A DNA stretch of 64,000 nt from Streptomyces sp. YIM 121038 (GTDB lineage Bacteria > Actinomycetota > Actinomycetes > Streptomycetales > Streptomycetaceae): assembly GCF_006088715.1 (NCBI RefSeq), contig NZ_CP030771.1, forward strand, positions 8,182,001 through 8,246,000, in the 5' to 3' direction. Under the pieces are notes generated by a model. The model was not told where the DNA came from, did no database searches, and was given only the letters and a program-made list of their open reading frames with translations. Each line of letters begins with the position of its first letter. The stretch's first letter is position 1. A program made the translations under genes and the position numbers. Shown in pieces: positions 31,601 to 39,400 of this stretch.

Positions 31601-34600
31601 GGCATGTCGCGGCAGCGCGGCCTGGCCGCCGACGGCCGATGCAAGGCGTACGCGGACGGCGCGGACGGCACGGTGCTGTCGGAAGGCGTCGGCCTGGTGG
31701 TCCTTGAGCGCCTGTCGGTGGCCCGCGAGCGCGGCCACCGGGTGCTCGCGGTGATCCGGGGCAGCGCGGTCAACCAGGACGGCGCCTCCAACGGCCTCAC
31801 CGCCCCGAACGGCCCCTCCCAACAGCGCGTGATCCGCAAGGCCCTGGCCCACGCGGGCCTCGCCCCCTCCGAGGTGGACGTGGTGGAGGGCCACGGCACC
31901 GGCACCACCCTGGGCGACCCGATCGAGACCCAGGCGCTCCTGTCGACGTACGGGCAGGGCCGGGATCCCGAACGGCCGCTGTGGCTGGGCTCGTTGAAGT
32001 CGAACATCGGGCATGCGCAGGCCGCCGCGGGCGTGGCCAGCGTGATCAAGATGGTCGAGGCGCTGCGCCACGGCGTCCTGCCGCCCACGCTGCACGCGCA
32101 GGAGCCCACCCGCCAGGTGGACTGGTCGGCGGGCGCCATCGAGCTGCTGACCGAGGCCCGGGAGTGGCCGCGCGCCGGCCGTCCGCGCCGGGTCGGGGTC
32201 TCCTCGTTCGGCATCAGCGGCACGAACGCCCATCTGATCCTGGAGGAGGCGCCCGAGGAGCCGGTCGCGGAGGAGCCGGTGCCGGTGGGCGTGGTGCCGT
32301 TGGTGGTGTCGGCGCGCGGCGCGGCTTCCCTGGCGGGTCAGGCCGGTCGCCTCGCGGCGTACGTGGAGTCGGACACCGACGGGGTGTCCTTGGCAGGTGT
32401 GGCCGGAGCCCTGGTCTCCGGCCGCGCCGTCCTCGACGAGCGTGCGGTGGTGGTGGCGGGCACGGACGACGAGGCCCTCGCCGGACTGTACGCGCTGGCC
32501 CGGGGCGAGGACGCGTCCGGTGTGGTGACCGGCAGGGCCACGGGGTCCGGTGTGCCGGGCAAGGTGGTGTGGGTGTTCCCGGGGCAGGGGTCGCAGTGGG
32601 CGGGTATGGGACGTGAACTCCTGGATTCCTCTGTGGTGTTCGCGGAGCGGGTGGGGGAGTGTGCTGCCGCCCTGGAGCGGTGGGTGGATTGGTCGCTTGT
32701 CGATGTCCTACGGGGTGAGGTGGAGCCCGGTCTGCTGGAGCGGGTGGATGTGGTGCAGCCCGCGAGTTTCGCGGTGATGGTGGGTTTGGCTGCGGTGTGG
32801 GAGTCCGTCGGGGTTCGGCCGGATGCGGTGCTTGGTCACTCGCAGGGGGAGATCGCGGCGGCGTGTGTGGCGGGGGCGTTGTCTCTCGACGACGCGGCCC
32901 GTGTGGTGGCGTTGCGCAGTCAGGCCATCGCCACGGGGCTGGCCGGGCGCGGTGGGATGGCCTCGGTGGCGCTGAGCGAGGCAGAGGTCACCGCACGCCT
33001 TGGGCCCTGGGCGGGTCGGGTGGAGGTCGCGGCTGTCAACGGGCCCTCGTCCGTGGTGATCGCGGGCGATGCCCAGGCTTTGGACGAGGTGCTGGAGGTC
33101 CTGTCCGGCGATGGTGTTCGTACGCGCCGGGTGGCGGTGGACTATGCCTCGCACACTCGTCACGTCGAGGACATCCAGGCCGCCCTTGCCGGAGCGCTGG
33201 TGGGGGTGGACGCGAAGGCCCCGGAGGTGCCGTTCTACTCCACCGTGACCGGCGGCTGGATCGAGGAGGCCGGAGTCCTGGACGCCGGGTACTGGTACCG
33301 CAACCTGCGCGGTCAGGTGCGGTTCGGCCCGGCTGTGACCGACCTGCTGGGTCAGGGGCACGGGGTGTTCGTGGAGGTGAGTGCTCACCCGGTCCTCGTG
33401 CAGCCGGTGACCGATGCCGTGGACGCGGGCGATGTGGACGCGGTGGTGACCGGGTCACTGCGCAGGGACGAAGGCGGTCTGCGGCGGCTCCTCGCCTCGA
33501 TGGCCGAGCTGTTCGTGCGGGGCGTGGCCGTCGACTGGTCGGCCGTGCTGCCCATGACGGGTTCGGCGCGCGTGGACCTGCCGACGTACGCCTTCGACCA
33601 CCAGCACTACTGGCTCACACCGGCCGCGCGGGCGACCGACGCGGTGTCGCTGGGGCAGGCGGCGGCGGATCATCCGCTCCTGGGCGCGGTGGTGCGGCTT
33701 CCGCAGTCCGACGGCCTGGTGTTCACGTCGCGGCTTTCGCTGCGGTCGCACCCGTGGCTGGGCGATCACGTGCTCGGCGGTGCGGTGCTCCTGCCGACGA
33801 CGGCTCTGGTGGAGCTGGCGGTGCGGGCCGGGGACGAGGCCGGGTGCGGGGTCCTCGAAGAGCTGGAGATCGAGGCCCCGCTGGTGGTGCCCGAGCGCGG
33901 CGGTGTCCGGGTGCAGGTCGCGGTGGGAGCCCCGGAGGAGGACGGCTCGCGGGCCGTGGAGGTGTACTCCCAGGGCGAGGACGAGACGTGGACGCGGCAC
34001 GCGGCCGGGGCCCTGTCGGCCGACGGTCCGGCCGGTGGCGGCGGCCCCCGCTTCGACTTCACGGCCTGGCCGCCGTCCGGAGCCGAGCCGCTCGGGACCG
34101 GGGAGTTCTACGCCGACCTGGCCGAGCGGGGCTACGCGTACGGCCCGGTGTTCCAGGGTGTGCGGGCGGTGTGGCGACGCGGCGACGAGGTGTTCGCCGA
34201 GGTCACGCTGCCCGAGGAGCAGCACAAGGGCGCGGGGGACTTCGGTATCCATCCCGCTCTCTTCGACGCGGCCCTGCACGCCGGGGTGTTCGCCGACCCC
34301 GGCGATGGAGGCCCCGGAGACCTCCAGGCGCCGCGGCAGCCGCTCGACTGGCACGGCCTGGTGCTGCACGCCGCGGGCGCCTCGGCGCTACGCGTGCGGC
34401 TCGTGTCCGGCGGGCCCGACACCGTGTCGCTGGAGGCGGCGGACGAAACGGGTGGCCTGGTGGTGACGGCGGACTCGTTGACGTGGCGGGAGATGTCCGT
34501 CGACGAGGGGGAGACGGCGGACACGGTGGTCGCCGACTCGCTCTTCGGCGTGGAGTGGACGGAGCTGCCCCCGGCGCGGGGAGCGGGTGCGTCGCTGTCG

Positions 34601-36460
34601 TGGATGCCGGTGACCGCCGCCGACGAGGTGGCGACGCTGACGGAGGAAGTGGCGTCGGGCGCGGCAGTCCCGACAGCGGCGGTCCTTGAAGCCTTCGGCG
34701 GTGACGGCGAGGGCGCGGTACTCGCCCTGTCCGCCCGGGTGCTGGAAGTAGTGCGGGCCTGGCTGGCCGGGGCCGGTGTCGAGGACGCGCGGCTCGTGGT
34801 CGTGACCCGGGGCGCGATGCCCGCGGGCGAGGGCGCGGTGACGGACCCGGCGGGAGCCGCCGTCTGGGGCCTGGTGCGGGCCGCGCAGGCCGAGCACCCG
34901 GACCGGATCGTCCTGCTCGACCTCGACCCGGGCTCCGGCGACGGCGACGGAACGGGACCCGTACTGGACACGGTGCTGGGAGCGGTCCTCGCCACCGGGG
35001 AGCCCCAGATCGCGGTGCGCGGAGGGGCCTTCGCCGCTCCCCGGCTCGTCCGGCAACCCGCGCAAGGGGCGGAGGGCGAGGCGCTGTTCAGGCCGGGCGG
35101 CACCGTCCTCGTCACCGGCGGCACCGGGGCGCTCGGCGGCCTGGCGGCCCGGCACCTGGTCACCCGGTACGGCGTACGGCATCTGCTGCTTGCCAGCCGT
35201 CGGGGTCCGGACGCCGAGGGCGCGGCGGAGCTGGTGGCCGGGCTCGCCGAGCTGGGCGCGGTGGCGTCGGTGGTGGCGTGTGACGTGTCCGACCGCGACC
35301 AGGTGAAGGCCCTGCTCACGGGCGTACCGGACGGGCACCCGCTCACCGGCGTCGTGCACACCGCGGGCGTACTGGACGCGGGTGTCATCGAGGCGCTGAC
35401 GCCGGAGCGCCTTGAGCGGGTGTTCGCGCCGAAGGTGGACGCGGTGCGGCACCTGGACGGGCTGACGCGTGAACTGGGCCTGGAGTTGGACGCGTTCGTC
35501 GTCTACTCGTCCGTGTCGGGTGTCTTCATGGGCGCGGGCAGCGGCAGCTACGCCGCCGCGAACGCCTTCCTCGACGGGCTGATGGCCCAGCGGCGGGCGG
35601 CAGGCCTGCCCGGCCTGTCCCTGGCCTGGGGCCTGTGGGAGCAGACCACCGGCATGGCCGCCCACACCGACGACCTCACCCGCAACCGGATGAACCGCCG
35701 GGGCGGCCTGCGAGCGATGACGCTGACGGAGGGCATGGAACTGTTCGACGCGGCCATGGGCTCCGGGCAGGCCCTGCTGGTTCCCGCCAGGCTCGACCTG
35801 CAGGGCGTACGCGCCGACGCGGCCGCCGGTGGCGCGGTGCCGCACCTGCTGCGCGGCCTCGTCCGCCCCGGGCGGCAACTGGCGCGGGCGGCGGGCGGCG
35901 GTGACGCGCGGCGCCGCCTGACCGACCGGCTCACCGGGCTCGCGGCGGCGGAGCGGGAAGCCCTGCTCCTGGACCTCGTCCGGGGCCGGGCGGCGGCCGT
36001 GCTCGGGCACGCCGGGCCGTCGGACGTGCGCGCCGACCTGGCGTTCAACGAGGCCGGGTTCGACTCGCTCACGGCGGTGGAGCTGCGCAACCGGCTGCGC
36101 GAGGCGACCGGCCTGAAACTGCCCGCCACCCTGGTCTTCGACTATCCGAACCCGCTCGCCCTGGCCCGCCATCTGCACCGCGCCCTGCTCCCGGACGGCG
36201 ACGCGGGGGGTGCCGCGAGCGGACAGGAGCCGGACGAGGCACGGCTGCGGCACGCACTCGCCTCCGTCCCGCTGGCCCGCTTCCGGGCGGCCGGACTCCT
36301 GGACGCCCTGGTCGAGCTCGCCGCCGCGGGCGACGGCGGACCGGGCACGGGCACGACCGACGGGGCCGACGGGGCCGACGGGGCCGAGGGGGCCGACGGC
36401 GAGCGGGCGATCGCCGAGCTGGACGTCGACGACCTCGTGCACCTGGCGCTCGGCGACTGA
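25646..36460 (+). CDS. Type I PKS, extension modules 4 and 5
   Basis: About 3604 residues, two full KS-AT-DH-KR-ACP modules, both methylmalonyl by AT motif. GGAAGGA (25634-25640) lies 5 nt before ATG 25646, which is preferred over ATG 25640 two codons upstream because that ATG overlaps the ribosome-binding site. The N-terminus (EQVIEALRASLKENARLQQEN) is a short coiled-coil docking helix. The C-terminus (LASVPLARFRAAGLLDALVEL ... DVDDLVHLALG) matches that of the first PKS. The acceptor partner is therefore PKS 1 and the next donor contact is PKS 3. A Gly/Asp-rich repeat tract sits in the C-terminal linker. It lengthens the chain beyond the naphthalene precursor into the ansa bridge. Confidence 0.94.
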   Translation: MSAPDEQVIEALRASLKENARLQQENSTLVAAAAEPVAIVSMACRYAGGIRGPEDFWRVVSEGADVYGAFPDDRGWDVEGLYHPDPDHPGTTYVRQGAFLHDAARFDAGFFGISPREALAMDPQQRQLLEVSWETFERAGIDPHAMRGGDVGVFAGIVHQDYAPDLSGFEGFLSLERALGTAGGVASGRVAYTLGLEGPAVTVDTMCSSSLVAIHLAAQALRRGECAMALAGGSTVMATPGGFVGFARQRALALDGRCKSYAAGADGSGWAEGVGVVLLERLSAAREHGHQVLAVIRGSAVNQDGASNGLTAPNGPAQQRVIRKALDTAGLTPADVDAVEGHGTGTVLGDPIEAQALMATYGQGRDPRRPLLLGSVKSVIGHTQAASGVAGVIKMVQALRHGVLPATLHVDAPTPQVDWSAGAIELLTGARDWPREGRPRRAGISAFGASGTNAHLILEEAPAEEERPAPEPSGVVPLVVSAATTASLAAQAERLAAHLEPGAGAAPLTAVAGTLAAGRAVLGERAVVVAGSGEEALTGLRALARGEHAAGVVTGTGTPGKVVWVFPGQGSQWVGMGRELLDTSAVFAERVGECAAALERWVEWSLVDVLRGDADPEFLERVDVVQPASFAVMVGLAAVWESVGVEPDAVLGHSQGEIAAACVAGALSLDDAARVVALRSQAIAARLAGRGGMASVALSEEDAAARLAPWADRVEVAAVNGPSSVVVAGDAEALDEALEALDDQGVRIRRIAVDYASHTRHVEDVRDTLAEVLAGIRAQAPTVPFRSTVTGGWVADAGVLDGAYWYRNLRERVRFGPAVAELLGQGHGVFVEVSAHPVLVQAITETVDATDADVVVTGSLRREDGGPRRLLTSMAELFVRGTTLDWTATLPAGAASRRVDLPTYAFDHQHYWLRMADAATDSASLGLTGADHPLLGAVVPLPQSDGLVFTSRLSLRTHPWLADHAIGGVVLVPGTVYVDLAVRAGDEFGHGLLEELVIEAPLVLPDTGGVRVQVAVSGPGTTGARTVDVYSQREDAEPDGGADAWTRHATGLLAAPPTAQATGRDVDFTAWPPPGAEPVPVTDFYADLVERGYAYGPAFQGLRAVWRRGDEVFAEAALPEEQRDEAGRFGIHPALLDAALHTNAFARPDDDRKVLPFAWNGLLLHAVGASALRVRVAPCGPDALSFHAADDTGGMVLTMDSLVSLPVSADQLDTAAADGTRDALFGVEWTELPPAQGDAPPWAPVATAADVTALTASTATPPMAVLEAFGADGDDAVLALTSRVLGAVQAWLAGAGSPESRLVVVTRGAVPAGTGVVSDPAGAAVWGLVRAAQAENPDRIVLLDTDPTAGGPLDAVLGAVLEAGEPQVAVRGMRYSAPRLARVTGEVSDVPNKFGSGKSVLLTGGTGSLGGLVARHLVARHGVRHLLLASRRGAEAEGAAELVAELVGQGATVSVVACDVSDREQVRALLASVPDEHPLGAVVHTAGVLDDGVIGALTPERLAGVFAPKVDAVRHLDELTRGLDLDAFVVFSSAAALMGSAGQGNYAAANAFLDGLMAQRRAAGLPGLSLAWGLWEQAAGLTAHLSSVDQARMSRGGVLALTPAEGLGILDAGLHMGQALLVPIKLDLRTLRTQAAAGGAVPHLLRGLVRTGRRVARAAAGDSGGLARRLAGLPQAEQEALLLSVVQGEAGGVLGFSGPELTQGTRGFGDIGFDSLTAVELRNRLSAATGVRLPATLVFDYPTPVALARYLREELAETADGAAVPSVSSVAVDRDEPIAIVGMACRLPGGVADPEGLWRLVREGREGMAPFPEDRGWDLEGLFDADPDNAGTSYASQGGFLQGAGLFDPGFFGISPREALAMDPQQRLLLEASWEALERAGIDPTTARGGDIGVFSGVSIHDYLESLSNMPAELEGFVTTATAGSVASGRVSYAFGFEGPAVTVDTACSSSLVAMHLAAQALRQGECSMALAGGVAVMGSPIGVLGMSRQRGLAADGRCKAYADGADGTVLSEGVGLVVLERLSVARERGHRVLAVIRGSAVNQDGASNGLTAPNGPSQQRVIRKALAHAGLAPSEVDVVEGHGTGTTLGDPIETQALLSTYGQGRDPERPLWLGSLKSNIGHAQAAAGVASVIKMVEALRHGVLPPTLHAQEPTRQVDWSAGAIELLTEAREWPRAGRPRRVGVSSFGISGTNAHLILEEAPEEPVAEEPVPVGVVPLVVSARGAASLAGQAGRLAAYVESDTDGVSLAGVAGALVSGRAVLDERAVVVAGTDDEALAGLYALARGEDASGVVTGRATGSGVPGKVVWVFPGQGSQWAGMGRELLDSSVVFAERVGECAAALERWVDWSLVDVLRGEVEPGLLERVDVVQPASFAVMVGLAAVWESVGVRPDAVLGHSQGEIAAACVAGALSLDDAARVVALRSQAIATGLAGRGGMASVALSEAEVTARLGPWAGRVEVAAVNGPSSVVIAGDAQALDEVLEVLSGDGVRTRRVAVDYASHTRHVEDIQAALAGALVGVDAKAPEVPFYSTVTGGWIEEAGVLDAGYWYRNLRGQVRFGPAVTDLLGQGHGVFVEVSAHPVLVQPVTDAVDAGDVDAVVTGSLRRDEGGLRRLLASMAELFVRGVAVDWSAVLPMTGSARVDLPTYAFDHQHYWLTPAARATDAVSLGQAAADHPLLGAVVRLPQSDGLVFTSRLSLRSHPWLGDHVLGGAVLLPTTALVELAVRAGDEAGCGVLEELEIEAPLVVPERGGVRVQVAVGAPEEDGSRAVEVYSQGEDETWTRHAAGALSADGPAGGGGPRFDFTAWPPSGAEPLGTGEFYADLAERGYAYGPVFQGVRAVWRRGDEVFAEVTLPEEQHKGAGDFGIHPALFDAALHAGVFADPGDGGPGDLQAPRQPLDWHGLVLHAAGASALRVRLVSGGPDTVSLEAADETGGLVVTADSLTWREMSVDEGETADTVVADSLFGVEWTELPPARGAGASLSWMPVTAADEVATLTEEVASGAAVPTAAVLEAFGGDGEGAVLALSARVLEVVRAWLAGAGVEDARLVVVTRGAMPAGEGAVTDPAGAAVWGLVRAAQAEHPDRIVLLDLDPGSGDGDGTGPVLDTVLGAVLATGEPQIAVRGGAFAAPRLVRQPAQGAEGEALFRPGGTVLVTGGTGALGGLAARHLVTRYGVRHLLLASRRGPDAEGAAELVAGLAELGAVASVVACDVSDRDQVKALLTGVPDGHPLTGVVHTAGVLDAGVIEALTPERLERVFAPKVDAVRHLDGLTRELGLELDAFVVYSSVSGVFMGAGSGSYAAANAFLDGLMAQRRAAGLPGLSLAWGLWEQTTGMAAHTDDLTRNRMNRRGGLRAMTLTEGMELFDAAMGSGQALLVPARLDLQGVRADAAAGGAVPHLLRGLVRPGRQLARAAGGGDARRRLTDRLTGLAAAEREALLLDLVRGRAAAVLGHAGPSDVRADLAFNEAGFDSLTAVELRNRLREATGLKLPATLVFDYPNPLALARHLHRALLPDGDAGGAASGQEPDEARLRHALASVPLARFRAAGLLDALVELAAAGDGGPGTGTTDGADGADGAEGADGERAIAELDVDDLVHLALGD
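25748..30910 (+). other. Module 4: KS-AT(methylmalonyl)-DH-KR-ACP
   Basis: KS Cys207 lies in TMCSSS instead of TACSSS, and NIGH reads VIGH. AT Ser654 in GHSQGE. DH is intact: His964 in [26 protein letters not shown] is intact: TGGTGSLG, LDD, Tyr1546. ACP Ser1715. It should give an alkene. Confidence 0.9.
29555..31223 (+). repeat. Homogenised segment shared with module 9/10 (copy A)
   Basis: 29555-30211 and 30845-31223 are nearly identical to 57084-57740 and 58374-58752; I saw two and three mismatches. The offset is exactly 27529 bp for both blocks, although the 633 bp between them differ clearly. Confidence 0.88.
30965..36190 (+). other. Module 5: KS-AT(methylmalonyl)-DH-KR-ACP
   Basis: KS Cys1948. 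AT Ser2399 in GHSQGE. DH His2708 in HVLGGAVLLPTT, where PTT replaces the usual PGT, and FDAALH. KR TGGTGALG with LDA at the LDD position and Tyr3302. ACP Ser3474. A rifamycin-type chain needs a hydroxyl here, so the DH is probably silent. Confidence 0.87.
36359..36394 (+). repeat. Four 9-bp tandem repeats in the C-terminal linker of PKS 2
   Basis: GACGGGGCC three times and GAGGGGGCC once, encoding DGADGADGAEGA. This flexible spacer separates the two helical parts of the docking region. Confidence 0.8.
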
Positions 36461-36496
36461 GACCTTCCGAAACCGCTGGCTGATTGGGGAATTCAA

Positions 36497-39400
36497 GTGA
36501 GCGCGTCGTATGAAACAGTCGTCCAGGCGCTGCGGAAGTCACTGGAAGAGGTCGGCTCGCTGAAGCAGCGGAACCGGCAGCTCCGCGACGCTTCCCGTGA
36601 GCCGGTGGCGATCGTGGGGATGGCGTGCCGGCTGCCGGGCGGTGTTGCGGGCCCTGAGGACTTGTGGCGTCTGGTGTCCGAGGGCCGGGACGCGGTGTCG
36701 GGGTTCCCCGAGGACCGGGGCTGGGACCTGGAGGGCCTGTTCGACGCGGACCCCGAAAGCACCGGCACGTCGTACACCCGGCGGGGCGGATTCCTCCACG
36801 AGGCGGGTCTCTTCGACGCGGGCTTCTTCGGCATCTCCCCGCGCGAGGCCCTGGCGATGGACCCCCAGCAGCGCCTGCTCCTCGAAACCTCTTGGGAGGC
36901 CCTCGAAGCGGCCGGGATCGACCCGGGCTCGCTGAAGGGCGCCGACGTCGGGGTGTACTCCGGGGTGTTCACCCAGGGGTACGTCGCCCCGGGGGCCGGC
37001 GGGGTGACGACGGAGGTGGAGGGCTTCGCGGGCACCGGAGGCTCGACGAGTGTGGCGTCGGGCCGGGTGTCGTACGTGCTCGGTTTCGAGGGCCCGGCGG
37101 TCACGGTGGACACGGCGTGCTCGTCGTCGCTGGTGGCGATGCACTTGGCGGCGCAGGCCCTGCGGCAGGGCGAGTGCTCGATGGCTCTGGCCGGGGGCGC
37201 GACCGTGATGGCGACGCCCGGGGCGTTCGTGGAGTTCTCCCGGCAGCGCGGGCTTGCCGCTGACGGCCGGTGCAAGGCGTTCTCGTCGTCGGCGGACGGC
37301 ACGGGCTGGGCCGAGGGCGTGGGCGTGGTCGTACTGGAGCGCCTGTCGGTGGCCCGGGAGCGCGGGCACCGCGTGCTGGCCGTGCTGCGCGGCAGCGCGG
37401 TCAACCAGGACGGCGCCTCCAACGGCCTGACCGCCCCCAACGGCCCCGCGCAGCAGCGCGTGATCCGCGGAGCCCTGGCCAACGCGGGCCTCTCCCCGTC
37501 CGAGGTGGACGTGGTGGAGGGCCACGGCACGGGCACGACCCTGGGCGACCCGATCGAGGCGCAGGCGCTCCTGGCGACGTACGGGCAGGGTCGGGAGCCC
37601 GAACGGCCTTTGTGGCTGGGTTCGTTGAAGTCGAACATCGGGCATGCGCAGGCCGCCGCGGGTGTGGCCGGTGTGATCAAGATGGTCCAGGCGCTGCGGC
37701 ACGGCCGCCTTCCGGCGACCCTTCACGTGGACGCGCCCACCCCCCAAGTCGACTGGTCCGACGGCGCGGTGGAGCTCCTCACCGAGGTCCGGGAGTGGCC
37801 GCGGAACGGCCGTCCGCGCCGGGCGGGGGTGTCCGCGTTCGGCATGAGCGGGACGAATGCGCATCTGATCCTGGAGGAGGCGCCGGAGGAGCCGGTCTCG
37901 GAGGGTTCAGCCGCTGTGGGTGTGGTGCCGCTGGTGGTGTCCGCGCGGAGCCGGACCTCACTCGCGGGCCAGGCGAAGCGCCTCGCCGCGTACCTGGAGT
38001 CCGGCACCGCCAGCGGGGTGTCACTGGCCTCGGCGGCCGGATCCCTGGTGGCGGGCCGAGGGGTGTTCGGCGAGCGCGCGGTGGTGGTCGCGGGTTCGGC
38101 GGACGAGGCCCTCGGCGGCCTGTGGGCGTTGGCGCGGGGCGAGAGCGGCCCGCATCTGGTGTCGGGCAGCGGGGGTGCGCCGGGCAAGGTGGTGTGGGTG
38201 TTCCCGGGGCAGGGGTCGCAGTGGGCGGGTATGGGACGTGAACTCCTGGATTCCTCTGTGGTGTTCGCGGAGCGGGTGGGGGAGTGTGCGGCTGCCCTGG
38301 AGCGGTGGGTGGACTGGTCGCTTGTCGATGTCCTGCGGGGTGAGGTGGAGCCCGAGCTTCTTGAGCGGGTGGATGTGGTGCAGCCCGCGAGCTTTGCGGT
38401 GATGGTGGGTTTGGCTGCGGTGTGGGAGTCCGTCGGGGTTCGGCCGGATGTGGTGCTTGGTCACTCGCAGGGGGAGATCGCGGCGGCGTGTGTGGCGGGG
38501 GCCCTCTCGCTTGAGGATGCGGCCCGTGTGGTGGCGTTGCGCAGTCAGGCCATAGCTGCGGGGCTGGCCGGGCGCGGTGGCATGGCTTCGGTGGCGTTGA
38601 GTGAGGCGGAGGCGGCCGGATGGCTTGGGCCCTGGGCGGGCCGGGTGGAGGTCGCGGCTGTCAACGGGCCGTCGTCCGTGGTGGTCGCGGGTGACGCCGA
38701 AGCCTTGGACGAGGTGCTGGAGGCCCTGTCCGGCGACGGTGTTCGTACGCGCCGGGTGGCGGTGGACTACGCCTCGCACACCCGCCACGTCGAGGACATC
38801 CAGGACGTGCTGGCCGAAGCGCTGGCGGAGGTGAACGCACAGGCGCCGACGATCCCGTTCTACTCGACTGTCACGGGCAGTTGGGTGGCGGACGCCGGGG
38901 TGCTGGGCGGGGACTACTGGTACCGCAACTTGCGCGGGCGGGTGGGCTTCGGCCCGGCCGTGGTCGAGCTGCTGGGTCAGGGTCACGGGGTGTTCGTGGA
39001 GGTGAGTGCTCACCCGGTCCTCGTGCAGCCGGTGACCGATGCCGTGGACGCGGGCGATGTGGACGCGGTGGTGACCGGGTCACTGCGCCGGGACGAAGGC
39101 GGTCTGCGGCGGCTGCTGGTCTCGATGGCTGAGCTGTTCGTGCGGGGCGTGGCCGTCGACTGGGGCGGTGTGCTGCCCGCGACGGGTTCGGCGCGCGTGG
39201 AGTTGCCGACGTACGCCTTCGACCACCAGCACTACTGGCTCACACCGGTCGCAGAGGCCACCGACGCGGCGTCGCTGGGGCAGGCTGCGGCGGATCATCC
39301 GCTCCTGGGCGCGGTGGTGCGGCTTCCGCAGACCGACGGGCTCGTGTTCACCTCGCGCCTTTCCCTGCGGACACACGCCTGGCTGGCCGACCACAGGGTC

